Positions 23,737 through 27,047 of a stretch of DNA of 27,047 nucleotides are shown here, in pieces (position 1 is the first letter of the stretch; each line of letters begins with the position of its first letter). A model generated the notes under the pieces. It was given only the letters and a program-made list of their open reading frames with translations, had not been told where the DNA came from and ran no database searches. The translations under genes were made by a program, and so were the position numbers. The stretch is from JBCCFW01 sp039029535. GTDB taxonomy: Bacteria; Acidobacteriota; JBCCFW01. The stretch covers positions 1 through 27,047 of the forward strand of contig JBCCFW010000098.1 of the NCBI GenBank assembly GCA_039029535.1, read 5' to 3'.

Positions 23737-25020
23737 TCAGCCCTCGACCGTCCCCGCCTCCAGCTTCGCCAGGGCCTGCTTCAAGTCGGTGTCGCCCTCC
23801 GGAAGGAGCGCGTGCGCCGCTTCGAGCTCCCGAGCGAAGGCCTCCTCGTCTCCGTCCGCACGTTGGAGTCGGGCGAGTAGGTAGTGGTCGACGCTCTCGA
23901 GCTGACCCTGACGCGCGGCCGCGACGAACTGCATGAGCTCCCAGGCCCGCGACGTGCCGTCATCGGCGTCGAGGTGCAGGGAGGTCAGCAAGCGAAGGGA
24001 CGGCAGGTGGAGGGGCGGCTTGGCGCAGCTCCCGCTCGCGCAGCTCGGAGCCACGGCGCGCTCGAGCACCTCGATGGCGTGACCGGTCTCGCCGGCCGTT
24101 CGGAGCAAGCTGGCGTGGAGGTGCGAGAAGGCGGGCTCGCTCGGGAAGACGACGCAGCAAGCGCCCAAGTGCTCGTTGGCCTCGTCGAGCTGCTCGAGCT
24201 CGATGCGGGCCACGGCCAGCCGCATCGAGAGCGCGGGGTTCCCGTTGCGGGGATCCGCCAGGTCCTGGAGTCGATCGACCACGGCCTGATGCTCCCGCAG
24301 CTCGAGCATCGCGTCGGCCCACAGGAGCGGCACGCTCAGCGAACCGCTGACGTCCAGGCTCTCGTCACCGAAGAGCTCCCAGGCTGCCTCGAGATCCGGC
24401 CGGGCCTCCTCGGGCTTGCCGAGGGCGAGGAGGCAATGACCCCGCTCGAAGCGCGAGACCGCGTCGTCGGGCGCGTCCTCGACGAGACGGTCGAAGACCT
24501 CGAGCGCCTCTTCGGTCCGGCCTTCGTTGAAGTCCACGTAGGCCTTCCGGAAGTCCGACGAGCGATCGGCGTAACGCTCGGCGACGTCCTCGCGGAGCAT
24601 GGCCACGAGCACCGAGTAGCTCTCGTCCGCGTTGAGACCGGAGTCACCACCAGCCGTGTTGCCACTGGCGGCGCTCTCGGCTTCGATCGCCTCCTGAAGC
24701 TGACGTGCTTTCTCGGTGAGACGCTCCCGAGCGGCCTCGTCACGACAGTGCTCGATGGCCAGGTCGAGCTCCTCGGCCGCCCGGTCGAGCCAGCCCTCGG
24801 ACTCATAGGCCTCGGAGCTCTCGACCGCCGCACGAGACAGGTGGTCGTGCGCACTCCCTTCGAGATCCTTCGCGCGACCGGCGAGGCCCCCGTCCAGGTC
24901 GTCGGGCAGGTCGGCCAGGATCGACAGGGCCTGCACGGCCTCGCCACGTTCGACCGCCTGGGTCGCCTTGTCGAGGAGAGTCTCGGGGTCCTTCGAGAAG
25001 AACCGCTTCAGGAAGCCCAC
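23737..25020 (-). CDS. TPR-repeat protein
   Basis: A GTG at 25020 with AGGAG seven bases upstream starts a 427-residue protein beginning MGFLKRFFSKDPETLLDKA. It is alpha-helical throughout, with TPR-like pairs such as AYVDFNEGRTEEALEVFDRLVEDAPDD and RFERGHCLLALGKPEEARPDLEAAWELF. There is no signal peptide, so it is probably a cytosolic scaffold. No enzyme domain is present, and a Ser/Gly/Asp linker (about 117-130) splits it. It is divergent from selO, with a 138-bp region between them in which no clear site was recognised. Partners are unknown. The 180-bp gap downstream to the tricorn-type gene start (23557-23736) also contains no recognised feature beyond that gene's leader. Confidence 0.8.
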   Translation of the reverse strand: MGFLKRFFSKDPETLLDKATQAVERGEAVQALSILADLPDDLDGGLAGRAKDLEGSAHDHLSRAAVESSEAYESEGWLDRAAEELDLAIEHCRDEAARERLTEKARQLQEAIEAESAASGNTAGGDSGLNADESYSVLVAMLREDVAERYADRSSDFRKAYVDFNEGRTEEALEVFDRLVEDAPDDAVSRFERGHCLLALGKPEEARPDLEAAWELFGDESLDVSGSLSVPLLWADAMLELREHQAVVDRLQDLADPRNGNPALSMRLAVARIELEQLDEANEHLGACCVVFPSEPAFSHLHASLLRTAGETGHAIEVLERAVAPSCASGSCAKPPLHLPSLRLLTSLHLDADDGTSRAWELMQFVAAARQGQLESVDHYLLARLQRADGDEEAFARELEAAHALLPEGDTDLKQALAKLEAGTVEG

Positions 25021-25158
25021 GATCGTCTCCTGTCATCGGGACGCGAACATGAGGTCGGGGAAGAGAGCGACGCCGATCATGGCCTGCCCCGCTGCCGCCG
25101 TCCACGAGACACCGGCTGCAACGGCCTCTGTCCCCCCAACGGTGTCTTATCCTTCTTC

Positions 25159-26598
25159 ATGCAACTCGGACTCAGCAACACCTTCGCCGAGCAGCTCGAA
25201 GGCCTGTACGTGCCGTGGCAGCCCGAGGGCTTCCCGTCCCCGCGGCTGCTCCAGCTCAACCGCCCCCTGTTGGAGGAGCTGGGCCTCGACGACCCGGCCG
25301 TCGAGGAGCACGCGGCCGAGCTGTTCTCGGGGACGCTGGTCCCGTCCGACTCCGTGCCCCTCGCCCAGGCCTATGCGGGTCATCAGTTCGGGGGGTTCTC
25401 GCCCCAACTCGGTGACGGCCGGGCCGTGCTCCTCGGGGAGGTCGTCGATCGCCTCGGCCGACGCCGGGACCTTCAGCTCAAGGGCTCGGGACCGACCCCC
25501 TTCTCTCGCGGTGGTGACGGGAAGGCCGCCCTGGGTCCGATCCTGCGGGAGTACCTCCTCGGCGAGGCCATGCACCACCTCGACGTGCCCACCACGCGGG
25601 TGCTCGCTGCCGTCTCGACGGGAGAGACCGTCCGGCGCAGTCGACCTCTCCCCGGCGCCGTGCTCACTCGGGTCGCCGCCAGCCACCTTCGGGTCGGCAC
25701 CCTTCAGTTCTTCACCGCCCGAGGCGACCTGGAGAAGCTCGAGCGGCTCGTGAGCTACACCCTCGAACGGCACCATCCCGAGCGGAGCGACGCGGAGAAC
25801 CCGGCGCAGGCACTCCTCGAGGCGGTGGCCGAGTCTCAGGCGGTGTTGATCGCACGCTGGATGGGCCTGGGCTTCATCCACGGTGTCATGAACACCGACA
25901 ACTTCAGCCTGTCGGGCGAGACCATCGACTACGGCCCGTGCTCGTTCATGGACGCCCACGACCCGGCGACGGTGCACAGCTCCATCGATCACGGCGGACG
26001 CTACGCCTTCGACAACCAGCCGAAGATCGGTCGGTGGAACATGGCTCGGATGGGAGAGGCCCTGCTGCCGCTCCTCGACCCGAAGGAAGCCAAGGCCATC
26101 GCGATCGTCGAGCGAACACTCGACCTCTTCACCGACACCCACGACCGACTCTGGCTCGACGGCATGCGGGACAAGCTCGGCCTCGACGGCACCCAGGCCG
26201 ACGACCACCGCCTGGTCTCCGACCTGCTCGACTGGATGACCGACGAGGAGAAGGACCACACGTCCACCTTCCGACGGCTCGGCGACGAGGCCGCGAGCTC
26301 GGACCCGAGCTTCGAGGGCGAGCGCTTCGCGTCCTGGCACGCCGCCTGGCAAGAGCGCCTGGGCTCTCAGGACCGGCAGGACGTGGCCGCACGGATGAAC
26401 CGCATCAATCCGGTGGTCATCGCTCGCAACCACCTGGTGGAGGAAGCGCTCGACGCGGCGCACGAGAGAGACCTCGCCCCCTTCGAGACCCTGCACGACG
26501 CGCTCACCAACCCCTTCGAGCTGCGCCCGGGTCAGGAGCGCTTCGCCGAGCCCGCACCTCCCGACTTCGGTCCGTACCAGACTTTCTGTGGGACTTGA
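25159..26598 (+). CDS. selO: Protein adenylyltransferase SelO (YdiU family pseudokinase)
   Basis: The ATG at 25159 starts the conserved MQLGLSNTFAEQLEGLYV; the frame is open upstream but carries no family sequence. The 479-residue product has AYAGHQFGGFSPQLGDGRAVLLGE, LQLKGSGPTPFSRGGDGKAALGPILREYL and HGVMNTDNFSLSGETIDYGPCSFMD, the nucleotide- and metal-binding blocks. The C-terminus ends in FCGT, with a conserved Cys where some homologues carry selenocysteine. SelO uses ATP with inverted orientation to AMPylate Ser/Thr/Tyr of proteins and is linked to the oxidative stress response. Length and blocks look complete. The next gene, yaaA, follows in the same direction after 71 bp. Confidence 0.95.
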   Translation: MQLGLSNTFAEQLEGLYVPWQPEGFPSPRLLQLNRPLLEELGLDDPAVEEHAAELFSGTLVPSDSVPLAQAYAGHQFGGFSPQLGDGRAVLLGEVVDRLGRRRDLQLKGSGPTPFSRGGDGKAALGPILREYLLGEAMHHLDVPTTRVLAAVSTGETVRRSRPLPGAVLTRVAASHLRVGTLQFFTARGDLEKLERLVSYTLERHHPERSDAENPAQALLEAVAESQAVLIARWMGLGFIHGVMNTDNFSLSGETIDYGPCSFMDAHDPATVHSSIDHGGRYAFDNQPKIGRWNMARMGEALLPLLDPKEAKAIAIVERTLDLFTDTHDRLWLDGMRDKLGLDGTQADDHRLVSDLLDWMTDEEKDHTSTFRRLGDEAASSDPSFEGERFASWHAAWQERLGSQDRQDVAARMNRINPVVIARNHLVEEALDAAHERDLAPFETLHDALTNPFELRPGQERFAEPAPPDFGPYQTFCGT

Positions 26599-26669
26599 GA
26601 CACGGACTCTCGAGTTGACCGCAGGCTAGAATGTGCAACCCCGTCGACCTTCACGTCTCGTGAGTGCCC

Positions 26670-27047
26670 ATGCTCGTCCTCCTCTCCCCGGCCAAGTCGC
26701 TCGACTTCGTCACCCCCATCGACAGCTCGCGCGCCACGCAGCCCGCCCTGCTCCAACAGTCCGAGGTGCTCGTCAAGCGAGCGCGTCGGATGTCGGCCAA
26801 GCAGCTCCGCAGCCTGATGAGCATCAGCGAGTCGCTGGCCGAGGAGAACGTCGAGCGCTTCAAGACCTGGTCGCGTCCCTTCACCGACGACAACGCCCGA
26901 CCGGCGGTCCACGCCTTCATCGGTGACGTCTATCAAGGCCTGAACGCCAGCACGCTCGGCGACGACGACCTCGCCTGGGCGCAGGACCACGTCCGCATCC
27001 TCTCGGGTCTCCACGGGCTGCTGCGCCCGATGGATCTCATCCAGCCC
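26670..27047 (+). CDS. yaaA: Peroxide stress protein YaaA (DUF328), 5' part
   Basis: An ATG at 26670 opens 126 codons running off the right edge. The N-terminus MLVLLSPAKSLDF and the later blocks MSISESLAEENVERFKTW, PAVHAFIGDVYQGL and HVRILSGLHGLLRPMDLIQP are hallmarks of YaaA. This DNA-binding protein lowers free iron and limits oxidative damage during peroxide stress in E. coli. About half of the usual protein of roughly 250 residues is present. Its place next to selO suggests a small stress-related group; they may share a transcript. Confidence 0.95.
   Translation, partial: MLVLLSPAKSLDFVTPIDSSRATQPALLQQSEVLVKRARRMSAKQLRSLMSISESLAEENVERFKTWSRPFTDDNARPAVHAFIGDVYQGLNASTLGDDDLAWAQDHVRILSGLHGLLRPMDLIQP

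Noticed and set aside
23884..25158. Upstream extension of the selO frame (425 extra residues)
   Set aside because: The extension is antisense to the TPR protein gene and has no SelO homology; the conserved N-terminus begins at 25159.

Overview
The window is high-GC, densely coded bacterial chromosome. Several proteins carry lipoprotein or Sec signal peptides, and there is a Fur-like box and two sigma-54-like promoters. This suits a Gram-negative, complex-lifestyle bacterium such as a planctomycete or a myxobacterium/deltaproteobacterial-grade lineage. That placement is inferred from gene style only; no rRNA or other phylogenetic marker is present. No tRNA, rRNA or CRISPR array was seen.

Left part (1-5142): a truncated STAND-like P-loop NTPase and a DUF1992 (DnaJC28-type) protein on the minus strand. 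Divergent from them are a 56-residue cysteine-rich mini-protein, too short for usual ORF cut-offs, and a secreted protein with two tandem copies of one unknown domain. Next come a lipoprotein serine esterase and an HtrA-type PDZ protease on the minus strand. A FitA/FitB (VapB/VapC)-type toxin-antitoxin pair follows (5262-5926), with an AT-rich promoter/operator.

Centre (6131-10597): a foldback, MITE-like palindrome ends 12 bp before a three-gene operon. The operon encodes an ECF-like sigma factor, a TPR-CHAT (caspase-fold) lipoprotein and a single-pass membrane protein with an anti-sigma-like cytoplasmic part. The genes overlap, and the topology suggests a protease-controlled sigma switch. 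This is the best candidate for an undescribed system in the window. A strong two-part hairpin closes the operon.

Region 10622-14538: two tandem paralogous secreted serine hydrolases (beta-lactamase/PBP-like S12 fold) on the minus strand. Each is preceded by a conserved upstream block containing a sigma-54 -24/-12 element. A dense cluster of CGAACG palindromes lies between them.

Right part: a divergent ADP-ribosylglycohydrolase with a variant metal motif; an iron-linked pair of imelysin lipoprotein and di-heme oxidoreductase (DUF1111) under a Fur-like box; a leaderless gamma-glutamyltransferase; a tricorn-type S41 protease; a TPR protein; the pseudokinase AMPylase SelO/YdiU; and the start of YaaA, cut by the right edge. 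SelO and YaaA are both linked to oxidative stress in other bacteria.
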